Of a stretch of 64,000 nt of DNA, positions 33,424-41,865 are shown piece after piece (position 1 is the first letter of the stretch; the number at the start of each line of letters is the position of its first letter). A program made the translations under genes and the position numbers. Location: contig CAYRFQ010000019.1 of NCBI GenBank assembly GCA_964423615.1, positions 53,806 through 117,805 of the forward strand, given 5' to 3'. The notes under the pieces are model-generated. The model searched no databases and was not told where the DNA came from. It worked only from the letters and a program-made list of their open reading frames with translations. The DNA is from CAYRFQ01 sp964423615. GTDB lineage: Bacteria; Planctomycetota; Planctomycetia; Gemmatales; Gemmataceae.

Positions 33424-35493
33424 TTACTTTCCGCCGGGTGGGACGTATTTCTTGAGCCACGCGAAGACTTCCCTGTGCCAGTATTCGCTGTTGCGTGGCT
33501 TGCTGACCCAGTGACCTTCGTCTGGGAAGTTGATCATCTTTGAGGGAATTCGAAGGCGTTGTAAGGTCGTGAACAACTGCAACCCCTCCGACACCGGGAC
33601 ACGAAAGTCCAAGTCGCCGTGTATGATCAACATCGGGGTTTTGAAGTTTTTGGCGTAGAGGTGAGGGGACCACTTTCGAGTGAACGTTTTCTCCCAGGGC
33701 TTGCCCTTGTGTTCCCACTCGTCGAACCAAAGTTCTTCGGTTGTGCCCCACATGCTGTCGAAATTGTAAACGCCGCAGTGAGTAATGAGCGTGTTGAACC
33801 GGTCGGTGTGCCCCTGGAACCAGTTCATCATGTAACCGCCATAAGACGCGCCGGCAGAACCCATTCGCTTGGTATCGATGTAAGGCAGCTTTTCCAAATA
33901 GTCCATTCCCTTCATGAGATCCTTGAAGACCTTGCCACCCCAATCGCCTGTGATTTCGTTGACGTACTTCTGGCCGAACCCAGTGCTCCCGCGAGGGTTG
34001 GGGGCGGCGACGACGTAGCCCTGCGCCGCCCAGATTTGTGGATTCCAACGGTAACTCCAACTGTCGCCCCAAGCGCCTTGGGGTCCGCCGTGAACGAGGT
34101 ACACGAGCGGCCATTTCTTCTTGGGATCGAATCCTGGTGGCTTGAGAATCCACATCTGCATGGGTGTCCCACCGTCGCCTTTGACGGTCACACTTTCGGG
34201 TTGTGGGAGGTCGAGTTGGCTGAGAATGGCGTCGTTCGCACGAGTGACGTTTTTGGCTTTTCCGTCGAATTGGGTGACGAAGACCTCCGTCGGAAACGTC
34301 ATCGCGACGCGTGAGAACGCCATCGTTTTTCCGTTCTGGCTGATCGTCAGGGAACGTTGGGTGTGACCGCTGATGATCTTCTTTGGCGTGGCGGATTCGA
34401 TGTCGACTTCGTAAATGTTCGAACGAGCCTTTTTTTCGGCGATGAAGCAGAGTGTTCGATCGTCTTTCCAGGCAAAATCTTCTACAGAACTGTCGAAGTC
34501 GGGGGTGAGACTTTTGCGTTTTACGTTGGCGCCTTTGCCCAAAGGAATGATGTACAATTGCCAGCGGTCGGCTTCGGACCCTGGGATTTTCTGGGCGCGG
34601 TAAGCCATCCATTTGCCGTCGGGAGAGAAGCGAGGTGCGCTGTCGGCAGCTTTGTTGGCTTTGGTGAGGGTTTGCATTTTGCCACCCGTCGTGGGTACTG
34701 CGCAAATGTCATAGTTGGTGCTCCACGCTTCGTCCTTTTCCGGGGTCGCCGTGAAGACAACATACGCGCTATCGGGCGAAAACGTGAAGTCATCGCCGAT
34801 GGCGAATGTAAACGACGTTGGGAAGGCGTCGCGGTCGAATGGGGTGACGTCTTTCGGCTCTCCACCGCTCGACGACATCACGAACAGGTGTTCGCGTTTG
34901 TCCTCGACGTAATGGTCCCAGTGACGGAAAAAGAGTCTGGTAAAGACCCGAGCTTTGACGGGATTTTTGGCCTTTGCGTCCATCCGCTTTTTGTTCATGG
35001 CGTTGCTCTTTTTGTAGGGCAACTTCGAATACTCGGGATAGACCGTCGAGACGAAGGCGATCTTCTTACCATCGTGGGACCAAAGCCCGTTGTCGGCTCC
35101 GGTCGCTATGGTTGTCAATTGAGTGGCTTCTCCACCTTTTAGAGACAACAACCATAATTGCGTTGTTCCGGAACGATTCGATGTGAAGAGAATTGAAGAA
35201 CTGTCAGGGTTCCATCGTGGATGCCACTCGCTGTAGCTAGAAGTTGTGGTCAACCGGCGACGGGTCTGACCATCCACCGATACCATCCAAATGTCGGAAC
35301 GACTTTTGTTGTCTTTGAGACTCACTTCGCTGACTGTGCACGCCACCCATTTTCCATCCGGACTGATTTGCGGATCGGAAACACGTTGGAACCGGAATAG
35401 GTCCTGGATCTTCATTGGGCGGCGTTCTTGGGCTAGCGCCGGGGACACGGTCGATCCCGCAACCAACAGTGTCATGATGAGACGCATATGCAT
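33424..35493 (-). CDS. Secreted S9 family prolyl oligopeptidase (acylaminoacyl-peptidase-like)
   Basis: 689 residues with a signal peptide (about 1-22, ending ALA). The N-terminal part (about 25-430) is a beta-propeller of TolB/PD40-type repeats: VSDPQISPDGKWVACTVS, HPRWNPDSSSILFTSNRSG and APRFSPDGKWMAYRA. The C-terminal alpha/beta-hydrolase domain has nucleophile Ser near 548 (GASYGGYMMN), Asp near 628 (HGDLDFRVPVSE) and His near 659 (FPDEGHWV). The oxyanion region reads YLVHGGPQGAWG. It should cleave short peptides in the periplasm. Transcribed alone; the tmRNA gene is upstream of its stop on the same strand but ends before it in transcription order. Confidence 0.93.
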   Translation of the reverse strand: MHMRLIMTLLVAGSTVSPALAQERRPMKIQDLFRFQRVSDPQISPDGKWVACTVSEVSLKDNKSRSDIWMVSVDGQTRRRLTTTSSYSEWHPRWNPDSSSILFTSNRSGTTQLWLLSLKGGEATQLTTIATGADNGLWSHDGKKIAFVSTVYPEYSKLPYKKSNAMNKKRMDAKAKNPVKARVFTRLFFRHWDHYVEDKREHLFVMSSSGGEPKDVTPFDRDAFPTSFTFAIGDDFTFSPDSAYVVFTATPEKDEAWSTNYDICAVPTTGGKMQTLTKANKAADSAPRFSPDGKWMAYRAQKIPGSEADRWQLYIIPLGKGANVKRKSLTPDFDSSVEDFAWKDDRTLCFIAEKKARSNIYEVDIESATPKKIISGHTQRSLTISQNGKTMAFSRVAMTFPTEVFVTQFDGKAKNVTRANDAILSQLDLPQPESVTVKGDGGTPMQMWILKPPGFDPKKKWPLVYLVHGGPQGAWGDSWSYRWNPQIWAAQGYVVAAPNPRGSTGFGQKYVNEITGDWGGKVFKDLMKGMDYLEKLPYIDTKRMGSAGASYGGYMMNWFQGHTDRFNTLITHCGVYNFDSMWGTTEELWFDEWEHKGKPWEKTFTRKWSPHLYAKNFKTPMLIIHGDLDFRVPVSEGLQLFTTLQRLRIPSKMINFPDEGHWVSKPRNSEYWHREVFAWLKKYVPPGGK

Positions 35494-35657
35494 GCTGATT
35501 TCCTTCTTATGAGCAAACGATCTTTGAAACTAACATGACGTACAAAGGAGATCAGAACTTGGCGTTTGTCAAGCATTTCCTCTCGGAGTTGTGCTTGCGT
35601 CCTCTACAATGAGAAACTAACACGACCCGTACGATGACCAGCCCACGAGGAACATAC

Positions 35658-36938
35658 ATGTCCGAACAACAGACGACGCAGTCAGCGAGCCCCAATACGA
35701 CATCTCAAGAAACTCTCCAGTCTGGTGAGAATTCGGAGACAACCCCCAGCACACAAGAACACCTGGAAGAAGCGAAAACGCAAGAGGAACACGGCGACCA
35801 ATCAGAAGGTCAGGATCAGGAAAACTCGCGTTTCGGAGTCTGGACATCATTGGTCGGCCTTGGCTTTGGGGCTGGTGTGTTGTTGGTGGTGGTGTTGGGG
35901 ATCTGGTGGTTCGTGACGGGTCACGTCATCAGCACCCAACGTGTGTTTTCCGGTCCCAAAGACGGGATCTCTGGTGTGGGAGTGTCGGGTGACGGAAAGA
36001 TCGTGACGGCGAGTTCCCACGACGGATTGATTTATGTTTGGAAAGGGACTGGGGAAAAACTCCGAACTCTGGACAGTCAAGCCGGCGCTGCCACGTGTAT
36101 GGCTATGTCTGCGGACGGGAAGATTCTAGTTGCTGGTGACTTAGCCGCAGCTCGCGTCTGGGACTTGACAACGGGAACATTACTCCATCGGCTTGACTCA
36201 CTTCGGGGGAATGTGAAAGCAATCGCGCTTTCTCCAGATAAGAGTATTGTCGCAACAACAAGCGAAGCCCCTGGTTTGCCACCGCACATGCTCCGAAAAA
36301 ATCAGAAACGAGAGCCGGACTGGATAATCGAGTTGTGGAGCGTTGAGACAGGCGAGAGGGTTGGTTTGTTGGCAGGGCACACCAAGAAAGTGCGGAGCTT
36401 GGCGTTTGGTCCCCAAGGGAAGTATCTCGTATCAGGCGGGGGAGATATGGTGCGGGTCTGGGATGTATCCGCAGGAGTACAAGTCAAGGAAATCGCTATT
36501 TCTGGTGACTCCGGTTCCGACAGGTCGTCTCCGGATGTTCGTGGCCTCGAGTCGGGGGTGGATTGTGTAGCGTTCTCACCAGACGGAAAACGCATCGCCT
36601 CGGTCGGAGAAGACAACATCATTCGCGTTTGGGATTGGGAATCGAAAAACGAAACTCTCGCGATTGCTGAGTCTCCGGGAAAGGTGCAGTCCGTCGTTTT
36701 TGGTAGAGACGGACGGTATTTGTTTTCCGGTTCGTTACGAAAGTTTGGTCTTCGCAATCCCGAAGAAAAGAAGTCGAGGAGTCGTACCATCCAGGGATGG
36801 AATGTCGTCAACGGGACTGAGCAATTTCACTTCGACCGAGAAGAAATTGGTGTTTTGAGTCTGGCTGTTTCCCCCAACGGTCGTTATCTGGTTGCGGCCG
36901 GGGATGATGAGCGGGTGTATCTTTTTCGGATACCTTGA
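35658..36938 (+). CDS. Membrane-anchored WD40-repeat protein
   Basis: 426 residues from ATG 35658 (MSEQQTTQ), which has AGGAA 6 bases upstream; an ATG at 35634 lacks a ribosome site. The first 60 residues are polar, rich in Glu, Gln, Ser and Thr. One membrane helix follows (WTSLVGLGFGAGVLLVVVLG). About seven WD40-type repeats follow, such as GVGVSGDGKIVTASSHDGLI, VRSLAFGPQGKYLVSGG, VDCVAFSPDGKRIASVGED and LSLAVSPNGRYLVAAGDDE, enough for one seven-bladed propeller, probably on the periplasmic face. It probably acts as a protein-binding scaffold; no partner is indicated. Confidence 0.85.
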   Translation: MSEQQTTQSASPNTTSQETLQSGENSETTPSTQEHLEEAKTQEEHGDQSEGQDQENSRFGVWTSLVGLGFGAGVLLVVVLGIWWFVTGHVISTQRVFSGPKDGISGVGVSGDGKIVTASSHDGLIYVWKGTGEKLRTLDSQAGAATCMAMSADGKILVAGDLAAARVWDLTTGTLLHRLDSLRGNVKAIALSPDKSIVATTSEAPGLPPHMLRKNQKREPDWIIELWSVETGERVGLLAGHTKKVRSLAFGPQGKYLVSGGGDMVRVWDVSAGVQVKEIAISGDSGSDRSSPDVRGLESGVDCVAFSPDGKRIASVGEDNIIRVWDWESKNETLAIAESPGKVQSVVFGRDGRYLFSGSLRKFGLRNPEEKKSRSRTIQGWNVVNGTEQFHFDREEIGVLSLAVSPNGRYLVAAGDDERVYLFRIP

Positions 36939-37140
36939 GCCGGTGGTGGTGCGGGTGGCTCAGCATCCGACTGTGGAGGCCGGAGCAGCTAAAGTAGCAA
37001 AAGCATTTGGTGGTACCTGGCCAGGACAGGAAGAAGCGAACGGCACACGGACCGTGCTTGCTACGGTGGTTCATCGGCGACGCGAACTCATGGTTGATCG
37101 AGAGGGCCGCGTTCTTGCAACAACCATTTTTCGGAAATCA

Positions 37141-39195
37141 TTATTGCTTGGTCTTGGCACTTGTTCGAGAGGAAACTGCCGCGGGGGGAAGGATCCGCGG
37201 AAGCGGTAGGAGATTCGGTTGGAGAATTGGTCTCTCGTTTCTTTTTCCGCTTTGTAGTTCAGGTTGGGCTTGGGGAAAGATATTCAAGCGTTCTCCTGGA
37301 CGTTGACCCTTCGTGGTAGGCTCTTCTTCAAACAGCTTTTTTCGTTTCTTTTTTAGGCCTTCGAGCGGATCTTCCAGGATAAAGAAGTTCTCGGCCGGTT
37401 CGGTTCCCTGGGAATATCTCTTAGCATTCGGCCCAGGTGGAATACTCGAGGGATAGCCCTTCGGGTGGTGGCGTCCCATTGGGCCTTTCGCTCCGTACAA
37501 GTCCTCAAAGAACTGAATCTGGTGAGTTTCCAGAATCGTTCCAGTCTCGAGTTCCAGTGTAGCCAGTTCGGTGTTATACGCTGCAAGCGCTTGAGCTTCG
37601 GCGCTAACGACGTTGGCCCAATCGGAAACGGCCTGAAGGACGTTCAACAGGATGGCGTCCTGCCCAACGCGAAAGCGTACTACCTGGGCCTGGAGATTTT
37701 CTCGGGCGGCTGTTCTTCCTAACTTCAAGACCTGGTATTGCTCATAAAATTGGGACAAATTCCGAACGGTGGTAGCCAGATCGTGGGTTGCCGCGTGTAG
37801 CCCTTGGTCCAAGTTGGCCAAATCGCGTGCTAGAGCCAGTTGAGATTGTCGGAGGAACGCTCTGTCCTGTCGCAGGCCCAAGGGCAGATCGATGTTCACC
37901 CCCAAGATCCAGTCGGTGAACTGACCGTGGTTCGTATCGATATTTGCACCCGAGGGCGTCGAACCTGACAGGCCATTCCAACGGTATAGTGCTACGAGAT
38001 CGGCGTTGGGAAGGGCTTGATTCTCGGCTTGGATGATGCGCTGTGTGTCGGCTTCGATGATGAGTTTCAATTCGATGAGGTCCGGTCGGTGCTGTTCGGC
38101 TACCTTCACGAGTTTGTCCCACTCCCATTCCAGTTTCTGACTCGTTGGTTGAGTCGAGGGAACGAGCTTGGTTCCGTCCGAAGGTGGTAAACCAATGAGA
38201 TTCCGGAGGGCCGCTTCGCGTTGGATCAGATTGGCTCGCGAAGCTACAAGCGTGGCCTTCGCCTGGAATAGAGCGGTTTCCGTCTGTGTTACGTCGGCTC
38301 CCGCCACACGACCTACTTTTTCTTCCCCTTTGAGCTGGTTGACGGCCTCGACAAGGGTCGCGACCTGTTTTTCCCGAGCCCAAACGTCGGTTCTTGCAAA
38401 CACCAAAGACCAGTAAGCGTCGATGACTCCACGGACCAGTTCCTGGACGCTCCCCTTGAATCGATAAAAGGATCTCTCAGTATCCAGCCGAGCGATGACG
38501 ATCGGGGCGAGGTTGGGTTCGATGCCAGCGCCTTTCAAAAGTGGATGATCGAGTCGCAAGGTGGTTCGTGTGCGATTTTCGGGGTCGAGCGGAAATGTGC
38601 CCGGACTAAATCGTGAAAGGTCGTCGGTGAAAGAGAGCGACGCGCGTCCTCCGGTGACAGTTGTTTTAGCCACACTTAAATCGAAGGTGTAAGTATCCGT
38701 GCGAGTGCCTGCGATGCGCGCGAACGCCGGTTCGGCAAAGTCGAGCGTGGCAATCGGTGTTTCGATGTGATTGAACGTGTTGTTCAACAACAATGTTGGG
38801 TCAAATCTTCCGCGTTGTTGATCGATGAGGGTGTTGGTGATGGCTGTGTCGTAAATTGTGGTTCCGCTCGATACAGCCGTTATGCCAGCAAGAACTCGTA
38901 CGACTTCGGAGTTACGCAAGGCGATGTGGATAGCTTCGTTGAGTGACAGCTTACGTTCTTTGTTGAGATCTTTTTTCTCTTCGTCTTGGAGGTCAGTCAC
39001 AGTTATCGGCCGGGGTAACTCGGGGATATTGGCGGGGACCATTTCCGCGGGATCACGAATCTCCAAATTTCTTTGTTCACGAACGACGTCGGCCCAAAAA
39101 AACGGAACGTGCGTACAACCGCCTGTTGTGATGCCTGAGAGCACCACAACCACGAGAACCAATTTATCTGAGAGTTGACGCCGGAGATTTCGCAT
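37141..39195 (-). CDS. TolC-family outer membrane efflux lipoprotein
   Basis: 684 residues. A lipobox at residue 27 (SGITTGGC) predicts a lipid-anchored outer membrane protein. Two related OEP halves with long helical segments follow (LSLNEAIHIALRNSEVVRVL, VARADV-like TQTETALFQAKATLVASRAN, VKVAEQHRPDLIELKLIIEA, LATTVRNLSQFYEQYQVLKLG). It is longer than usual TolC (about 470-500). The excess is a polar N-terminal region and a basic, Pro/Lys-rich tail of about 110 residues. It starts 58 bp after an ABC ATPase gene on the same strand, so joint work in export is likely. No permease or membrane-fusion gene is adjacent. Confidence 0.88.
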   Translation of the reverse strand: MRNLRRQLSDKLVLVVVVLSGITTGGCTHVPFFWADVVREQRNLEIRDPAEMVPANIPELPRPITVTDLQDEEKKDLNKERKLSLNEAIHIALRNSEVVRVLAGITAVSSGTTIYDTAITNTLIDQQRGRFDPTLLLNNTFNHIETPIATLDFAEPAFARIAGTRTDTYTFDLSVAKTTVTGGRASLSFTDDLSRFSPGTFPLDPENRTRTTLRLDHPLLKGAGIEPNLAPIVIARLDTERSFYRFKGSVQELVRGVIDAYWSLVFARTDVWAREKQVATLVEAVNQLKGEEKVGRVAGADVTQTETALFQAKATLVASRANLIQREAALRNLIGLPPSDGTKLVPSTQPTSQKLEWEWDKLVKVAEQHRPDLIELKLIIEADTQRIIQAENQALPNADLVALYRWNGLSGSTPSGANIDTNHGQFTDWILGVNIDLPLGLRQDRAFLRQSQLALARDLANLDQGLHAATHDLATTVRNLSQFYEQYQVLKLGRTAARENLQAQVVRFRVGQDAILLNVLQAVSDWANVVSAEAQALAAYNTELATLELETGTILETHQIQFFEDLYGAKGPMGRHHPKGYPSSIPPGPNAKRYSQGTEPAENFFILEDPLEGLKKKRKKLFEEEPTTKGQRPGERLNIFPQAQPELQSGKRNERPILQPNLLPLPRILPPAAVSSRTSAKTKQ

Positions 39196-39253
39196 ATCCC
39201 AAATATCGACTGTCCGTGCTGAGGACTTAAAACTTTTTCAGTTGCAACGATAA

Positions 39254-40009
39254 TTAGGATTTTTCTAATAAATCGGTTTCCGAAATATGAGTCGACTGGA
39301 GGGCTTTGATGGCGTGAGAAAACTCGGTCGTGTCGGCCACTACATCGCCGTCCTTGAGGGCGACGATTCGGTCGGCGTGTTTGGCAACTTCGGGGTCGTG
39401 GGTTACAAGGATGACCGTCAGTCCGAGATTCTGGTTGAGCTCACGGAACATTCGAATGATGTCCTGGCTCGTCTTGGAATCCAGGTTCCCGGTGGGCTCG
39501 TCCCCCATCAAAATAGAGGGATTGCTGACCAAAGCGCGAGCGATGGCTACGCGTTGTTGTTGACCGCCCGAGAGCTGGCTTGGGTGGTGGTCGAGTCGGT
39601 CTCCGAGCCCTACCTTCTCCAAAACTTCCTTGACTCGCATTTTTCGCTGACGCGGAGAGAGCCCTTTCTTTGCATAAAGCAGCGGAACCTCGACATTTTC
39701 CATTGCCGAAGTTCGAGGTAGCAAATTGAAGTTTTGGAAGACGAAACCGATTTTGCTATTGCGAATGCGAGCGCGTTCGTCACCAGACATTTTTTGGATT
39801 TCTTGGCCGTCAAGTAGGTAGCTGCCGCTGGTGGGTCGATCCAGGCAACCCAGGGTGTTCATGAGAGTTGATTTGCCCGAACCCGATGGACCGATGAGCG
39901 CGACATATTCACCTTTCTGGATAGAGAGAGTCGCCGAACACAAGGCTACTACCTGTACTTCTCCGAGGTCATAGACTTTGCGTATTTTGTGAAGTTCTAT
40001 AAGAGCCAA
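39254..40009 (-). CDS. ABC transporter ATP-binding protein, MacB/LolD type
   Basis: 251 residues. Walker A GPSGSGKSTLMN, the Q-loop region FVFQNFNLLPR, signature LSGGQQQRVAIARAL, Walker B SILMGDEPTGNLDS and switch VTHDPEVAKHAD are all intact. CLDRPTSGSYLLDGQEI and NLDSKTSQDI are characteristic of the MacB/LolD/FtsE group, which powers mechanotransmission-type permeases. The permease is not next to it in this window; a TolC-type gene follows after 58 bp. The last 25 residues are a variable tail. Confidence 0.92.
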   Translation of the reverse strand: MALIELHKIRKVYDLGEVQVVALCSATLSIQKGEYVALIGPSGSGKSTLMNTLGCLDRPTSGSYLLDGQEIQKMSGDERARIRNSKIGFVFQNFNLLPRTSAMENVEVPLLYAKKGLSPRQRKMRVKEVLEKVGLGDRLDHHPSQLSGGQQQRVAIARALVSNPSILMGDEPTGNLDSKTSQDIIRMFRELNQNLGLTVILVTHDPEVAKHADRIVALKDGDVVADTTEFSHAIKALQSTHISETDLLEKS

Positions 40010-40043
40010 CAGTGCTCTCCCGAAAGAATCAGTACGTAAGGTT

Positions 40044-40256
40044 TTGCCAGAGTCCAGAACTTTGCGATTGGACGCCGCAGGTGTTTATTCCATCGAACCT
40101 GGATTGTTTCAATCGAGTCATCCAGGGTTGTGCAGGCCGAGTGAAATCCAGCGTGTTGTGAATGTCAGCACGACCCAGAATGATTGTGTGGAGCGACCTG
40201 GACTCCTTGGACTACTGTATCTGCCGGACGACCAAGAGTCCTCTGGTTCGAGTTAG
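40044..40256 (+). pseudogene. Possible remnant of a protein-tyrosine-phosphatase-like gene
   Basis: The frame reads YSIEPGLFQSSHPGL, then RVVNVSTTQND and GLLYLPDDQE before a stop. This is like the start of small dual-specificity-phosphatase-type proteins, but the catalytic HCxxxxxR part is missing. It may be an eroded fragment or chance. The surrounding 40010-40406 holds no other candidate gene. Confidence 0.3.
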
Positions 40257-40406
40257 ATGGAACGGAGCATCGACGTTATCCACTGACTTGGTGCGTCAAC
40301 AAGGACATCCCTTTTGAGGGAGTACTAGCGGAATATCTCCTGTCGTCGAACAAGCGGAGAATCTCTAAGAGATATCAGTCGCTGGCTGATTAGTTTCACC
40401 TCAGTG

Positions 40407-41438
40407 TCATCGATTCGGGCTCTTGGAGAGCGTGGGAGTCGCCTGGAAATGCTCGCGAAGATGCCTGAGTGCGGGCATGAGAAACAACACTGCTCCATAA
40501 TGTGTAGTGTTGTACCAGAATATTTTCTGGCGACCGGTGGCTTTCCATAGTTTCTCGGCCATCGCAGCAGGAACCACTTCGTCTCGCTTGGCTGCGACCA
40601 TAAGAACTTTACGATTTTTCAAGTTGGCTGCGCAGGTCAACGGATCGACCGGTGCAAGCAGAATCTGTAGTAGTTTTTTGTTGCCGCCGAATGACTCATA
40701 GAGCTTGCGATATTTGGCTGCTTCGGGATGCTTGTGGTTGTATAAGCCCTCGGCCAGTCCTCCCCCGGCAAGGAGAATGGCCACCCGGCTCAACTTAGGC
40801 TCCATCTCGGCGCTGAGTGCCGTCATGAACCCACCAAGGCTAGTTCCGACGATGCCAAGGTTCTCCGCATCGATTTCTTTGCGTGAGTCCATCCAAGCAG
40901 TTAGTCGACGGACGTCCAGGATCGTCTGTCGGATGCCAGCCATCGTACGGAGGAGGTTCGTCGAGATGAGGCGAATACGTCCCTTGCCTTGAGGTCGCCT
41001 GGGGCCATAGTAGGCCATGTGCATGAAAACTGCACCGACGCCGTTCTGAGCAAGGGACTTCGCGATGATCCGCCCAGGTCCCTGGTCTCCGCCAAGAATG
41101 TGAAGGACGATGACACAAGGAAACTGTTTTTTACCGATGGGTCGGTAGTAGGTTGCGTGGACGGTATCGTTGACAGGAAACTCACTCTTGATCGCGGAAG
41201 GAAACGTGAGCTTGTAGGTGAGATACTTGGCCAGTTGGGAACTGCTCACCTTGGTCAGTTTGTAGGGAAAGTTATCTGGTTGGAGTTGATACTGCTTGGG
41301 GATGTTTCTCTGGTCGCCTTCAATTGTGACCTTCACCACACCCGTTTCGACCTCTGCGTTGGTTTGGGTTTCGGCGGCGACCAAGGCCACGTTTGTGAGG
41401 CAAAAGAACAACATTGCTGTGGGAACAATTCGCATCAT
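40407..41438 (-). CDS. Secreted alpha/beta hydrolase (dienelactone-hydrolase/acetylxylan-esterase-like)
   Basis: 343 residues from ATG 41438, chosen because AGGAGG lies 7 bases upstream; 13 further in-frame codons upstream lack support. The signal peptide (about 2-23, ending VAA) is clear. Hydrolase features: oxyanion loop IVLHILGGDQGPG, nucleophile Ser in IVGTSLGGFMTAL, acid in VAAKRDEVVPAAMAE and His in YNTTHYGAVLF. Such secreted esterases often remove acyl groups from sugars in planctomycetes; the substrate here is not known. No genes for carbohydrate breakdown are adjacent. Confidence 0.85.
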   Translation of the reverse strand: MMRIVPTAMLFFCLTNVALVAAETQTNAEVETGVVKVTIEGDQRNIPKQYQLQPDNFPYKLTKVSSSQLAKYLTYKLTFPSAIKSEFPVNDTVHATYYRPIGKKQFPCVIVLHILGGDQGPGRIIAKSLAQNGVGAVFMHMAYYGPRRPQGKGRIRLISTNLLRTMAGIRQTILDVRRLTAWMDSRKEIDAENLGIVGTSLGGFMTALSAEMEPKLSRVAILLAGGGLAEGLYNHKHPEAAKYRKLYESFGGNKKLLQILLAPVDPLTCAANLKNRKVLMVAAKRDEVVPAAMAEKLWKATGRQKIFWYNTTHYGAVLFLMPALRHLREHFQATPTLSKSPNR

Positions 41439-41865
41439 GGGACTTCCTCCTACTGTCAAAACTGTGTGACCTACCATAAAGGAGAAAGTTGAAAGGTAAA
41501 AGACAAAAGGTGAACTTTTTCGCCAAGAGCTGTATTCGATGTGAGAGTGGACGGAGATCGATTTCTGATTCCGAGCCTCACTGAAGCCTCTGGAGACTAC
41601 AGATATTCAGAGATTTTTGGTGTGCCATCGCTTTGGCTTCCCCATGGCTTGGGCTCACCCTAGCAAGAATAGGACAGTAAGAGATTTCGTGTTCCCTGAG
41701 TCCGTAACACTTCTGTTGTGCGATCCTCGATGGAGCAAAGACTTCGATGCGTGCTGGCTTATTGAACGTAGTTGTGGAGCGACGGGTTCCGAGAAGCTGC
41801 GTTGAGACTTTGCGTTGGTAAAAAATTGGTTCACATTCACCAACGCTCGTCTCACTTCTCCCGCA
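41439..41865. other. Intergenic stretch with purine-rich tract
   Basis: 427 bases. 41480-41517 is a nearly pure A/G run built from units such as GAAAGG and AAAAGG. A related tract appears at 55333-55379. No gene recognised. Confidence 0.45.

Noticed and set aside
34357..35142. Plus-strand frame of 261 codons opposite the S9 peptidase
   Set aside because: Shadow of a well-supported peptidase gene; no domain seen.
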